Positions 1-8,181 of a stretch of 21,632 bases of DNA are shown here, in pieces; the first letter of the stretch is position 1, and each line of letters starts with the position of its first letter. Under the pieces are notes generated by a model. That model was not told the origin of the DNA and ran no database searches. It was given only the letters and a program-made list of their open reading frames with translations. Source of the stretch: JANMMJ01 sp964543235 (GTDB taxonomy: Bacteria > Pseudomonadota > Alphaproteobacteria > Rhizobiales > Aestuariivirgaceae); NCBI GenBank assembly GCA_964543235.1, contig CAZIXE010000064.1:1-21632 (forward strand), given 5' to 3'. A program made the position numbers and the translations under genes.

Positions 1-62
1 TTGAATCAAACCCGCAACTGATCCGCAAGCGAATTAATAGGTCCTGAGCCTAGACTGGCGCC

Positions 63-719
63 ATGCGCGCCGTCACCATCGACATTGTTTCAGACGTCAT
101 CTGCCCCTGGTGCTATCTCGGCAAGCGCCGCCTCGACCGTGCCCTCGCCGGCCTGCCGGAGCTCCGCGTGGCGATCCGCTGGCACCCCTTCCTGCTCGAC
201 GCCACCATCCCCGCGCAAGGCCTCGACCGCCAGGCCTATCTCGCCGCCAAGTTCGGCCGCGCGGCTCTCGCCACCCTGCATGACCCGCTCATCGCCGCCG
301 GCAAGGCGGAAGGCATCCCCTACGCCTTCGACCGCATCACCCGCACCCCCAATACGCTCGATGCCCATCGCCTCCTGCGCTGGGCCGCGGCTGAAGGCCG
401 CCAGCATGCGCTCGCCGAGCGCCTGTTCCGGCTCTATTGGGTGGAGGGCCAGGATGTCGGCGACCGCGGCGTGCTCGTCCGGGCTGCCGAAGCTGAAGCC
501 ATGGATGGCGCCGTCGTGGCGAGACTGCTCGCTGGCGGCGCCGACCGCGACGCGGTGATCGAGGAAATCAGGGACGCCGCTGAGCTTGGCATCACCGGCG
601 TTCCGACCTTCGTGATCGGCGCCCGCTACGTGGTGATCGGCGCCCAGCCGCCCGAAGTCCTCAATGGTGCGATCCTGCGCGCCGAATTGGAGGCGCGCCA
701 GCCGGCCGCGTTTGAGTGA
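63..719 (+). CDS. DsbA-family oxidoreductase, FrnE-like (218 aa)
   Basis: Thioredoxin-fold protein of the FrnE / 2-hydroxychromene-2-carboxylate isomerase branch of the DsbA family. A CPWC redox motif lies at residues 14-17, right after the first beta strand, and a GVPTF cis-proline loop is at residues 179-183 (Pro181). Between them is the long helical insertion typical of DsbA folds. The length (218 aa) is normal for FrnE. No signal peptide is visible, so it probably acts in the cytoplasm as a thiol-disulfide oxidoreductase or isomerase; substrates cannot be told from sequence. The ATG start is followed at once by the conserved strand (ITIDIVSD-like), so the start is secure, although no strong ribosome-binding site precedes it. 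A perfect 7-bp inverted repeat follows the stop codon. It has no evident link to the downstream sucrose genes. Confidence 0.9.
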   Translation: MRAVTIDIVSDVICPWCYLGKRRLDRALAGLPELRVAIRWHPFLLDATIPAQGLDRQAYLAAKFGRAALATLHDPLIAAGKAEGIPYAFDRITRTPNTLDAHRLLRWAAAEGRQHALAERLFRLYWVEGQDVGDRGVLVRAAEAEAMDGAVVARLLAGGADRDAVIEEIRDAAELGITGVPTFVIGARYVVIGAQPPEVLNGAILRAELEARQPAAFE

Positions 720-1051
720 TGGGGGCAATCGGCTCTGCCCCCTCCGGCCGCCTCTCCCGGACTGGGGGAGGATGGATTGCTGTGCATCCCCCCCCCGCGC
801 AGCGGCTAGCGGATGCACGCATCTTCTTTCGCCGCGGCTGTCAATGCCGGCGTCATGTACGGACGGCTCAACATGATGGGCCGCAAACGAGATGTGTGAA
901 CCCAGCTTGGGCCAGGAGGAAAGCCAATTACTCCGTACACGGAGCGATATGCCCAGGATCGCGGCGTGCCTGCCGCGAGGGCCCGTCCGGCGTGGCGAGG
1001 CCGCCGGCGCCCCGCCCCATTCCTGCTGCATTTCAGCCGCATGCAGGGGGC
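720..1051. other. 332-base intergenic region with nested inverted repeats
   Basis: This stretch separates the FrnE-like gene from the sucrose-phosphate synthase. The plus frame leading into the synthase stays open to a GTG at 716, but the encoded residues look non-coding (Arg/Pro/Cys-rich, no family similarity). Besides the 721-742 hairpin it holds two mutually exclusive stems: CTCTCCC (752-758) with GGGGGAG (764-770), and that same GGGGGAG extended through GGATG (764-774) with CATCCCCCCCC (785-795). A run of nine C residues lies at 788-796. A CTCCG-TACA-CGGAG hairpin is at 931-944, and an isolated AGGAGGA at 914-920 has no start codon at the right distance. No convincing sigma-70 promoter is visible, but the promoter of the synthase should lie here. 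Confidence 0.5.
721..742 (+). terminator. Hairpin just after the frnE-like gene, possible terminator
   Basis: A perfect 7-bp inverted repeat, GGGGGCA (721-727) and TGCCCCC (736-742), with an 8-base loop, begins two bases after the stop codon. There is no following T-run, so intrinsic termination is not certain. It could also end transcription with Rho or act as an mRNA 3' stabiliser. Confidence 0.35.
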
Positions 1052-3211
1052 GTGCATGATCGTTCCGAGGCCAGTGGTCCCAGCGCGGCGGCGAGGACCG
1101 GGCAGACGGGTCTCTACCTGATCCATGTCAGCCCGCATGGCCGCATTCGCGCCCTTGAACCCGAGATCGGCATCGACGCCGATACCGGCGGCCAGACCGG
1201 CTATGTGCTGCAGCTCGCCCGGGAGCTCGGCCGCCACCGCCGCGTCCGCCGCCTCGACCTCGTCACCCGCCTGATCGCCGATCCCGATCTGAGCGCGGAC
1301 TATGCCCGCCCCGAAGAGCCGCTTGAAGGCACCGCCCGCATCGTGCGTCTCGCCTGCGGGCCGAAGCGCTACCTCGCCAAGGAGAAGCTCTGGCCGCATC
1401 TGCAGGACCTGACCGATGCCCTGTTGCATCACATCGGCGCCCAGCGCGAACTGCCCGATGCCATTCACGGCCACTATGCCGATGGCGGCCTTGTCGCCAC
1501 CCGGGTTGCCAAGGCGCTGGGCATTCCCCTGATCTACACCGCCCATTCGCTGGGCCGCTTCAAGCGCGAGCGGGTGATCGCCGCCGGCATGAAGCCGCGC
1601 CGCGCCGACAGTCACTTTCACTTCCGCGAACGCATCGAGGCGGAGGAGGAAACCCTCGAGAACGCCGACATCGTGGTCGCCGGAACCCGCCACGAGGTCC
1701 AGCAGCAGTATGTCCGCTACGATCACTATGACACGGAGACCATGCATGTGATCCCGCCGGGCTGTGACCTTGAACGGCTGTCGTCGCGCCCGACGCCCGC
1801 CGGGCTTCGCCAGCTGAAGGACATGACCACCCGCTTCCTCACCGATCCCCGCAAGCCGGCGCTCATCCTGCTCGCCAGGCCGGACCCGCAGAAGAATGTG
1901 GCGGCGGCCATCCGGGCCTTTGCCGAGCCGGGATTGCGCGAGACCGCCAACCTCTTCCTGGTGATCGGCCTGCGCCAGTCGCTCGCCGAAGCGCCGCCGG
2001 CCTTGCGCGGCTACTATCTCGACCTCCTGCAGGAGATCGATGCCCATGACCTCTATGGTAGCGTCGCCTATCCCAGGCAGCACAGCCGTGAGACGGTTGA
2101 AGCCCTGTTCCGGCTGGCCTACCGCACCCGCGGCCTGCTGCTGGCGCCCTCGCTGCACGAGAATTTCGGCCTGACCCTAGTCGAAGCCGCCGCCGCCGGC
2201 GTGCCGGTCGTCTGTTCCGGGGCCGGCGGCATGCGCGATGTCATGGACAATTGCGGCCACGGCCTGATCGTCGATCCCGGCGACCCGCAGGCCTTTGCCG
2301 CCGCCATCGCCGGCCTGCTCGCCGATCGCGGCCTCTGGCACAAATTCTCCGTCAGCGGCCAGCGCGCCGCCTTGCAGCGCTACACCTGGCGCCAGCATGC
2401 GAGCTCCTACCTCAAGGCCGTGGCATCGACCGCCAAACGTCCGACAGTTGCCACCGACATGCGCCGCAAGTTCCGCCAGGCGGCGGCCGCCCGCCATCTG
2501 CTGATGTGCGATATCGACGACACCCTGACCGGCGACAGCCACGCCATCCGCGCCTTTGCGGCCTTCATCAGGGAGCGCCCGGACGTGCTGTTCGGCGTCG
2601 CCACCGGCCGCAACCTGGCCAGCGCCATGCGGGCGCTCAAGAACCACGGCCTGCCCATGCCGTCGGTGATCGTCGCCGCCGTCGGTACCCGCATCTACTA
2701 CAATTTCGGCCGCCAGATCGAGGACACCTACTGGCGCCGGCACATCCGCTTTCACTGGCAGCCCGACGATATCCGCAAAGTTCTCGCCGACATCGCCTGG
2801 CTCAGGCCCCAGGAGGCGGCCGCCCAGAGCCCGGAGAAGATCAGCTACTATCTCAGGGGCCGCCATCCGGGCGTCGAACGGACCATCAAGGCCCTGCTGC
2901 GCCGGCATCTCTTGCGCGCCCGCGTCGTCGTGACCCAGGACCGCTGCGTCGATGTCCTGCCGGCCCGCGCCTCGAAGGGCCATGCGCTGCGCTATCTGAG
3001 CTGGCGGCTGGGCATCGACATGCCGCGCATCCTCTCGGCCGGCGATGCCGGCAACGATCTCGACATGCTGAAAGGCCAGCCCAAGGGTATCGTCGTGGCC
3101 AATTACAGCCGCGAACTGGGCGTGCTCCGCCGCGCCAAGGACGTCTACTTCTCGCCCTACCGCCATGCCGCCGGCGTGCTCGACGGCCTCAAGCATTACG
3201 GCGTGCTCTGA
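1052..3211 (+). CDS. sps: Sucrose-phosphate synthase fused to sucrose-phosphate phosphatase domain (about 719 aa)
   Basis: This enzyme should make sucrose-6-phosphate from a nucleotide-glucose and fructose-6-phosphate, and perhaps hydrolyse it to sucrose. The N-terminal part is a GT4 glycosyltransferase. Its family signature DADTGGQT lies near residues 42-49, and the EX7E donor-binding motif is in HENFGLTLVE (Glu370, Glu378). From about residue 480 a HAD-IIB phosphatase domain follows with all four motifs visible: DIDDT (Asp487, Asp489), ATGRN (Thr518), Lys642 in ASKGH, and GDAGNDLD (Asp665, Asp669). The length matches two-domain bacterial SPS proteins such as the roughly 720-residue cyanobacterial enzyme, whose phosphatase-like domain is reported to be inactive. 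The GTG at 1052 is chosen because similarity begins about 20 residues later and no in-frame ATG lies nearby. Its spacing to the upstream G-run is poor, so the start is uncertain. The next gene encodes a beta-fructosidase-like protein. Confidence 0.85.
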   Translation: MHDRSEASGPSAAARTGQTGLYLIHVSPHGRIRALEPEIGIDADTGGQTGYVLQLARELGRHRRVRRLDLVTRLIADPDLSADYARPEEPLEGTARIVRLACGPKRYLAKEKLWPHLQDLTDALLHHIGAQRELPDAIHGHYADGGLVATRVAKALGIPLIYTAHSLGRFKRERVIAAGMKPRRADSHFHFRERIEAEEETLENADIVVAGTRHEVQQQYVRYDHYDTETMHVIPPGCDLERLSSRPTPAGLRQLKDMTTRFLTDPRKPALILLARPDPQKNVAAAIRAFAEPGLRETANLFLVIGLRQSLAEAPPALRGYYLDLLQEIDAHDLYGSVAYPRQHSRETVEALFRLAYRTRGLLLAPSLHENFGLTLVEAAAAGVPVVCSGAGGMRDVMDNCGHGLIVDPGDPQAFAAAIAGLLADRGLWHKFSVSGQRAALQRYTWRQHASSYLKAVASTAKRPTVATDMRRKFRQAAAARHLLMCDIDDTLTGDSHAIRAFAAFIRERPDVLFGVATGRNLASAMRALKNHGLPMPSVIVAAVGTRIYYNFGRQIEDTYWRRHIRFHWQPDDIRKVLADIAWLRPQEAAAQSPEKISYYLRGRHPGVERTIKALLRRHLLRARVVVTQDRCVDVLPARASKGHALRYLSWRLGIDMPRILSAGDAGNDLDMLKGQPKGIVVANYSRELGVLRRAKDVYFSPYRHAAGVLDGLKHYGVL

Positions 3212-3413
3212 CCTCCCGCGCGATTGGCACCAGCCCACAATCTTGCCCAGAAATCGCATGATATGTGACAAATTTCCCCGCTAGAGGCTGGGCCGGCGAG
3301 CGGCAGCAGCGTCGGGGAGCCGTTCCATGCGCTAGGGGCTTGGAAACCAATCTTCTGCATCATGGCATGGGAACGCCGCAACGGCCCGCGGCGCGGCAGG
3401 CGGGACCTGGGCT

Positions 3414-3421
3414 GAGGTGAG
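3414..3421 (+). promoter_or_regulatory. Ribosome-binding site that decides the start of the propeller gene
   Basis: GAGGTGAG lies seven bases before the ATG at 3429 and is a near-perfect anti-16S match. It overlaps the in-frame GTG at 3417, which makes that upstream start unlikely. Confidence 0.6.
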
Positions 3422-3428
3422 TGAGCGC

Positions 3429-4454
3429 ATGGCATTTGCATTGCCGGGACATTACGTCTGGGACTTCTGGCTGGCCCGCGACGGCGGTACCTATCACCTC
3501 TTCTGCCTCGCCGCACCGAAGACCGCCGAGCACCCCGATCTCCGCCACCCCCATGCCCGCATCCACCACGCCACCTCGCGCGACCTCCGGCGCTGGACCC
3601 ACCATGGCATTGTCATCGCGCCGTCGGCCGAACCTGCCTGGGACGATGGCGTCACCTGGACCGGCTCGGTGGTACGCAAGGCCGATGGCAGCTGGATGAT
3701 GTTCTATACCGGCGCCAGCCGCGCCGAGAATTGCAAGATTCAGCGGATCGGGGCGGCGGTGTCCGGCGATCTGCACCACTGGACCAAGCTTGCCGGCAAT
3801 CCCCTGCTCGAGGCCGACCCGACCCATTATGAGACCTATGACCAGCTGCGCTGGCACGACCAGGCCTTCCGCGACCCCTGGGTCTTCGCCGATTCGCATG
3901 GCCGCGGCTGGCGCATGATCTTCGTCGCCCGCGAGCCCTCGGGCCCGCCCGCCGGCGCCGGTGTCCTCGGCCAGGCCCTCTCCACCGACCTCATGCACTG
4001 GACCGCCAGCGAACCGCTGTTCAAGGCCAGCCGCTACGGCGAGATGGAGGTGCCGCAGCTCTTCGAACTGGACGGCTGGTGGTACTGCCTGTTCAGCAAT
4101 TCCGTCCGCCACCGCCTGCCGGAATATGTCGCGAGCGGCAAATGCGGCCGCGTCACCGGGACCCACTACATCCGGTCCCGGTCGCCCGACGGTCCCTTCG
4201 ACCTGGTCGAGGAACTGTTCTTTGCAGGCGACGAGGTGGGCCATCTCTATGGCGGCCGCACCGTCGAGACCCTGGCCGGCGAGCGCCTCTTCATGGCCTT
4301 CCTGAACCACCGCGCCGATGGCTCCTTTGTCGGTTCGATCACCGATCCCCTGCCGCTGTGGACGACGCCCGAGGGCTATCTGCGGATCGACGCCACGAAA
4401 TACGGCATGGCGCTCCGCGATCAGGGTCTGCGGGAGGCGGCGGCCGCCGGCTAG
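3429..4454 (+). CDS. Beta-fructosidase-like five-bladed propeller protein (GH32/GH68 clan, 341 aa)
   Basis: Likely a sucrose- or fructoside-acting glycoside hydrolase or fructosyltransferase of clan GH-J. The three acidic residues typical of the clan can be placed: the nucleophile Asp12 in VWDFW, the transition-state stabiliser Asp149 in FRDPW, and the acid/base Glu207 in MEVPQ. A WTGS segment (77-80) resembles the conserved WSGS of GH32. At 341 aa it consists of the propeller alone, with no C-terminal beta-sandwich as in GH32, and it lacks the classic WMNDPNG start. No signal peptide is seen, so it should work in the cytoplasm. It lies 217 bases after the sucrose-phosphate synthase on the same strand, which suggests sucrose turnover, or transfer of the fructosyl group. 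Substrate and reaction are inferred. A GH43-like or other propeller enzyme is the main alternative. The stop codon overlaps that of mfd. Confidence 0.75.
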   Translation: MAFALPGHYVWDFWLARDGGTYHLFCLAAPKTAEHPDLRHPHARIHHATSRDLRRWTHHGIVIAPSAEPAWDDGVTWTGSVVRKADGSWMMFYTGASRAENCKIQRIGAAVSGDLHHWTKLAGNPLLEADPTHYETYDQLRWHDQAFRDPWVFADSHGRGWRMIFVAREPSGPPAGAGVLGQALSTDLMHWTASEPLFKASRYGEMEVPQLFELDGWWYCLFSNSVRHRLPEYVASGKCGRVTGTHYIRSRSPDGPFDLVEELFFAGDEVGHLYGGRTVETLAGERLFMAFLNHRADGSFVGSITDPLPLWTTPEGYLRIDATKYGMALRDQGLREAAAAG

Positions 4455-7400
4455 AGCGGTGCCGCCAGCGTCACCAGATCGCCGAGCAGCCGCCTTGTGC
4501 CCTTGAGGCGTTCGGCCGCTGTCTCCCATGACCGCATGACCACCAGCTTCATGTCGGGCCGGAGCTTGGCGAGTGTGCCCTGCCCCTGGATCCACTGCAC
4601 GAGCTTCGGCGGATTGGCGAAGGCATCGTTGCGGAAGCCGATCACCGCGCCCTTGGGCCCGGCATCGACGCTTGCCACATTGGCCTTCCGGCACAGCATC
4701 TTGATCGACACCACTTCCAGCAGGTGGTGCACTTCCTCGGGGACCCTGCCGAAGCGGTCGGAAAGCTCCGCTGCAAAGCCGTCCAGCGCACTCTGGTCCT
4801 GAAGATCGGCGAGGCGCCGGTAGAGACCGAGCCTGACCTGGAGATCGTCGACATAGGATTCGGGGATCAGCACCGCCGTGCCGATATTGATCTGCGGCGA
4901 CCAGGCGCCCTCGACCTCGAGGGTTTCCGCTCCTGTGCGCAGCTTCGCCACCGCCTCCTCGAGCATCGTCTGGTAGAGCTCGAAGCCGACCTCCCTGATA
5001 TGGCCCGACTGCTCCTCGCCGAGCAGGTTGCCGGCGCCGCGGATATCGAGATCGTGGCTGGCGAGCGTGAATCCTGCCCCGAGCGAATCGAGCGACTGCA
5101 GGACCTTGAGCCGCTTCTCGGCGGCAGCCGTCAGCGTCCGGTTGGGCGGCGTGGTGAGAAGCGCATAGGCACGCTGCTTGGCGCGCCCGACCCGGCCGCG
5201 CAGCTGGTAGAGCTGGGCCAGCCCGAACATGTCGGCGCGATGCACGATGAGCGTGTTGGCGGCGGCGATGTCGAGGCCCGACTCGACGATGGTCGTCGAC
5301 AGCAGGGTATCGAACTTGCGGTCGTAGAAGCCCGCCATGATGTCTTCGAGCTCGCCCGGCGCCATCCGGCCATGCGCCACCCGGAACTTGACCTCTGGCA
5401 CATGCGTCCTGAGGAAATCGGCCTGCTCGTCGAGATCGGCGATGCGCGGGCACACATAGAAACTCTGGCCGCCGCGGTAGTGTTCGCGCAGCAGCGATTC
5501 CCGGATGATGACCGGATCGAAGGGCGTGATGTAGGTCCGGACCGCCAGCCGGTCGAGCGGCGGCGTGGTAATGAGCGACAGCTCCCGCACCCCCGACAGC
5601 GCCAGCTGCAGGGTGCGCGGGATCGGCGTCGCCGTCAGCGTCAGCACGTGCACATTGGCGCGCATTTCCTTGAGCCGCTCCTTGTGCTTGACGCCGAAAT
5701 GCTGCTCCTCGTCGATGATCAAGAGGCCGAGGTCGCGGAACTTCACGCTTTCGGTGAGCAGCGCATGGGTGCCGATGACGATGTCGATGTCGCCCCGGAC
5801 GAGCCCCGTCTTAACCTCGTCGATTTCCTTGCGGCCCACCAGGCGCGAGGCCTGCGCGATCCTGAGCGGCAGGCCCTGGAAGCGTTGCAGGAAGGTGGCG
5901 AAGTGCTGGCGGGCCAGCAGCGTGGTCGGCACCACCACCGCGACCTGCTTGCCGTTCATGGCGACGATGAAGGCGGTCCGCAGTGCCACTTCCGTCTTGC
6001 CGAAACCGACATCGCCGCACACCAGCCGGTCCATCGGCCGGCCCTTCTGCAGATCCTCGAGCACCGCTTCGATCGAGGCGAGCTGGTCCTCGGTCTCCTC
6101 GTAGGGAAAGCGCGCGCAGAACTCGTCGAAGGCGCCCTCCGGCGGCGGCAGCACGTCGCCAGGCTTGAGCTCGCGCGCCGCCGCCGTCTTGATGAGATTC
6201 TCGGCGATCTCGCGGATGCGCTCCTTGAGCCTCGCCTTCTTGGCCTGCCAGGCGCCGCCGCCCAGCCGGTCGAGCTGCACACCCTGCTCGTCCGAGCCGT
6301 AGCGGGTGAGGAGCTCGATATTTTCAACCGGCAGGAACAGCCGGTCATTGCCCGCATACATCAGGAACAGGCAGTCATGCGGAGCGCCCTGCACCTCGAT
6401 GGTCTTCAAGCCTTCGAAGCGGCCGATGCCGTGATCGACATGCACGACAAGATCGCCGGGGGTCAGCGCCGAGAGTTCCGAGATGAAATCCGAAGGCTTG
6501 CGGCCCTTGCGGCTGCGCCGCACCAGCCGGTCGCCGAGGATGTCCTGCTCGGAAATGACGGCGAGCGTATCGGTCTCGAAGCCATCTTCGAGGCCGAGCA
6601 CCACGAGGTTCACCACATTGGGCGGCCGCTTCGCCACCTCCTCCCAGCTTGCCGCGGCGGCGAGCGGCGCCACGTCATGATCCTTGAGGATGGTTTCGAG
6701 GCGTTCGCGCGAGCCTTCCGTCCATGTGGCGATGACCACGCGCTTGCCGGCCCCGCGCAGCGCATTCACCTGGCCGCGCACCGCCTCATAGACATTGCGC
6801 CCCGCCTCCGCCCGTTCCGCCGCGAAATTGACCCCGCGCCGGCCCCCACAGGAGACCGCATTGGCGGCCGGGCTTTCAAACGGCGTCAGCGCCAGCACCG
6901 TATGATCGGCAAGGCGTTCGGCCCATTCCGTGGCGGTGACATAGAGCGCCTCGGGTGGCAGCGGCTTGTAGGGCGGCGCCCCGAAGGTTTCCTGTTTCTG
7001 GGCATCGACCCGCGCCTGATGAAACTCCGCGATCTGCGCTAGCCGCGCGGTCACCGCCTCCTCGGCCTGCGGGTCGAGCGAGACGGCAGCCCCGGCGACA
7101 TGGTCGAAGACGGTTTCGAGCCGGTCATGGAACAGCGGCAGCCAGTGCTCCATGCCCTGGTAGCGCCTTCCGTTGACGACCGACTCGTAGAGCGGATCGG
7201 TCATGTCGATGCCGTTGAAGGCTTCCGCATAGGCCTTGCGGAAGCGCCCGATCGATCCCGCGTTGAGCAGGACCTCCGAGGCCGGTGCCAGCCTGAACTG
7301 CTTGAGGGTGGCGGTGGTGCGCTGCGACTGCGGGTCGAAGCTGCGGATCGATTCCAGCGTGTCGCCGAAAAAGTCGAGCCTGACCGGCGCTTCGTCTCCC

Positions 7401-7936
7401 GGCGGGAACACGTCGATGATACCGCCGCGCACGGCAAAGTCGCCGCGATCGACCACGGTACCGGTGCGCGAGAACCCGTTCTGAACGAGGAAGTCCTGCA
7501 GCCTTGCGGTATCGACCGGCTGGCCAGGCCTGGCCTCGAAATGCTGCGCGGCAATGAGTTCCCTTGCGGGGAGCCGCTGCAGGACGGCATTGACGGTGGT
7601 GAGCACGATGGCGGGACCGGTGATCGGCCGCGCCAGACGGGCCAGCGCCGCAAGTCGGCGCGCTGCGATCTCGGCGGCCGGCGACACCCGGTCATAGGGC
7701 AGGCAGTCCCAGGCCGGCAGCCTAACGATCTCGACCCCCGGCGCAAAGAACTCCAGCGCTTCGGCAAGGCTCGCCGCCCGCTGATCGTCGAGCGCCACGT
7801 GGAGCAGCGGGCGATCACCGCGCCGCGCCGCGATCTCGCTCAGCACCAGCGCGTCATAGCCCTGCGGGACGCCGGAAACGACGATCCGCCCGGCGGTTGC
7901 CAGCCGGTCCGTGAACTGCTCGAGTGCCCGCATCAT
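4451..7936 (-). CDS. mfd: Transcription-repair coupling factor Mfd (1161 aa)
   Basis: A DNA translocase that removes stalled RNA polymerase and recruits UvrA for transcription-coupled repair. In order it has an N-terminal UvrB-like region (about residues 1-350), the RNA-polymerase-interacting domain around HVDHGIGRFEGL, the helicase core, and the C-terminal domain. The core carries Walker A GDVGFGKT (Lys647) and the DEEQHFGV box (Asp742-Glu744), followed by TATPIPRTL and the QLRGRVGR motif. The length is usual for Mfd. The frame is open further upstream, but the ATG at 7936 is chosen because it overlaps the sdhE stop as ATGA and gives a normal N-terminus. It is the last gene of a minus-strand series. 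Its TAG stop shares the palindrome CTAG (4451-4454) with the convergent propeller gene, so no room is left for a terminator between them. Confidence 0.97.
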   Translation of the reverse strand: MMRALEQFTDRLATAGRIVVSGVPQGYDALVLSEIAARRGDRPLLHVALDDQRAASLAEALEFFAPGVEIVRLPAWDCLPYDRVSPAAEIAARRLAALARLARPITGPAIVLTTVNAVLQRLPARELIAAQHFEARPGQPVDTARLQDFLVQNGFSRTGTVVDRGDFAVRGGIIDVFPPGDEAPVRLDFFGDTLESIRSFDPQSQRTTATLKQFRLAPASEVLLNAGSIGRFRKAYAEAFNGIDMTDPLYESVVNGRRYQGMEHWLPLFHDRLETVFDHVAGAAVSLDPQAEEAVTARLAQIAEFHQARVDAQKQETFGAPPYKPLPPEALYVTATEWAERLADHTVLALTPFESPAANAVSCGGRRGVNFAAERAEAGRNVYEAVRGQVNALRGAGKRVVIATWTEGSRERLETILKDHDVAPLAAAASWEEVAKRPPNVVNLVVLGLEDGFETDTLAVISEQDILGDRLVRRSRKGRKPSDFISELSALTPGDLVVHVDHGIGRFEGLKTIEVQGAPHDCLFLMYAGNDRLFLPVENIELLTRYGSDEQGVQLDRLGGGAWQAKKARLKERIREIAENLIKTAAARELKPGDVLPPPEGAFDEFCARFPYEETEDQLASIEAVLEDLQKGRPMDRLVCGDVGFGKTEVALRTAFIVAMNGKQVAVVVPTTLLARQHFATFLQRFQGLPLRIAQASRLVGRKEIDEVKTGLVRGDIDIVIGTHALLTESVKFRDLGLLIIDEEQHFGVKHKERLKEMRANVHVLTLTATPIPRTLQLALSGVRELSLITTPPLDRLAVRTYITPFDPVIIRESLLREHYRGGQSFYVCPRIADLDEQADFLRTHVPEVKFRVAHGRMAPGELEDIMAGFYDRKFDTLLSTTIVESGLDIAAANTLIVHRADMFGLAQLYQLRGRVGRAKQRAYALLTTPPNRTLTAAAEKRLKVLQSLDSLGAGFTLASHDLDIRGAGNLLGEEQSGHIREVGFELYQTMLEEAVAKLRTGAETLEVEGAWSPQINIGTAVLIPESYVDDLQVRLGLYRRLADLQDQSALDGFAAELSDRFGRVPEEVHHLLEVVSIKMLCRKANVASVDAGPKGAVIGFRNDAFANPPKLVQWIQGQGTLAKLRPDMKLVVMRSWETAAERLKGTRRLLGDLVTLAAPL

Positions 7937-8181
7937 GGCCGGTATGCGAGAAGCCTCATCAATGTGTCGCTGCGATGGCTTTCCGGCACCGCCGCCTGAT
8001 TGAGGATCCACGCCTGCAGCTCCTGGTCGGGGATGGCGACGATCGCCTCCAGCTCGGCAAGCCCCCGGGCGTCGAGCGCGTCGATATGGTCCCGCGCGAA
8101 GCCGCCCACCACGAGATCCATCTCGCGTGTGCCGCGGTGGCTCGCCCGCCACAGCAGGCGCTTGCGCCTGGTCTCGTCCAT
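7933..8181 (-). CDS. sdhE: Succinate dehydrogenase assembly factor SdhE (82 aa)
   Basis: A small helical protein of the SdhE/Sdh5 (DUF339) family that promotes covalent attachment of FAD to the flavoprotein subunit SdhA. The family's conserved RGxxE motif is present as RGTRE (residues 16-20), followed by the typical helical segment with FARDHIDALDARGLAELE. Length (82 aa) is normal. The ATG at 8181 overlaps the stop of gatA (TGATG) and its own TGA overlaps the mfd start (ATGA), so all three are probably translationally coupled. The sdhE-mfd neighbourhood is common in alphaproteobacteria, where recG is often beside it; recG is absent here and gatA takes that place. Confidence 0.92.
   Translation of the reverse strand: MDETRRKRLLWRASHRGTREMDLVVGGFARDHIDALDARGLAELEAIVAIPDQELQAWILNQAAVPESHRSDTLMRLLAYRP

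Noticed and set aside
1..62. Promoter for the FrnE-like gene
   Set aside because: TTG- and TA-rich hexamers occur, but no pair with proper spacing stands out in these 62 bases.
914..920. Perfect AGGAGGA Shine-Dalgarno-like site
   Set aside because: No ATG, GTG or TTG follows at a usable distance, so it is not assigned to a gene.
716..1051. N-terminal extension of the sucrose-phosphate synthase from GTG at 716
   Set aside because: The frame is open but the encoded residues are Arg/Pro/Cys-rich without family similarity, and the start would lie inside the stop of the previous gene. Conserved sequence starts only after about 1110.
949..1059. Small plus-strand ORF of 36 residues with GGAG four bases before its ATG
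   Set aside because: Its composition is Arg/Pro/Cys-rich and unlike a protein, and it overlaps the likely start of the synthase. Nothing beyond chance supports it; a leader peptide cannot be excluded.
3360..5453. Long minus-strand open frame of 697 codons across the propeller gene and the end of mfd
   Set aside because: It is antisense or out of frame to two genes with clear family motifs. Such frames are expected from high third-position GC.
4724..7042. 772-codon plus-strand open frame within mfd
   Set aside because: Antisense shadow of mfd, with Arg/His/Glu-rich composition and no recognisable domain.
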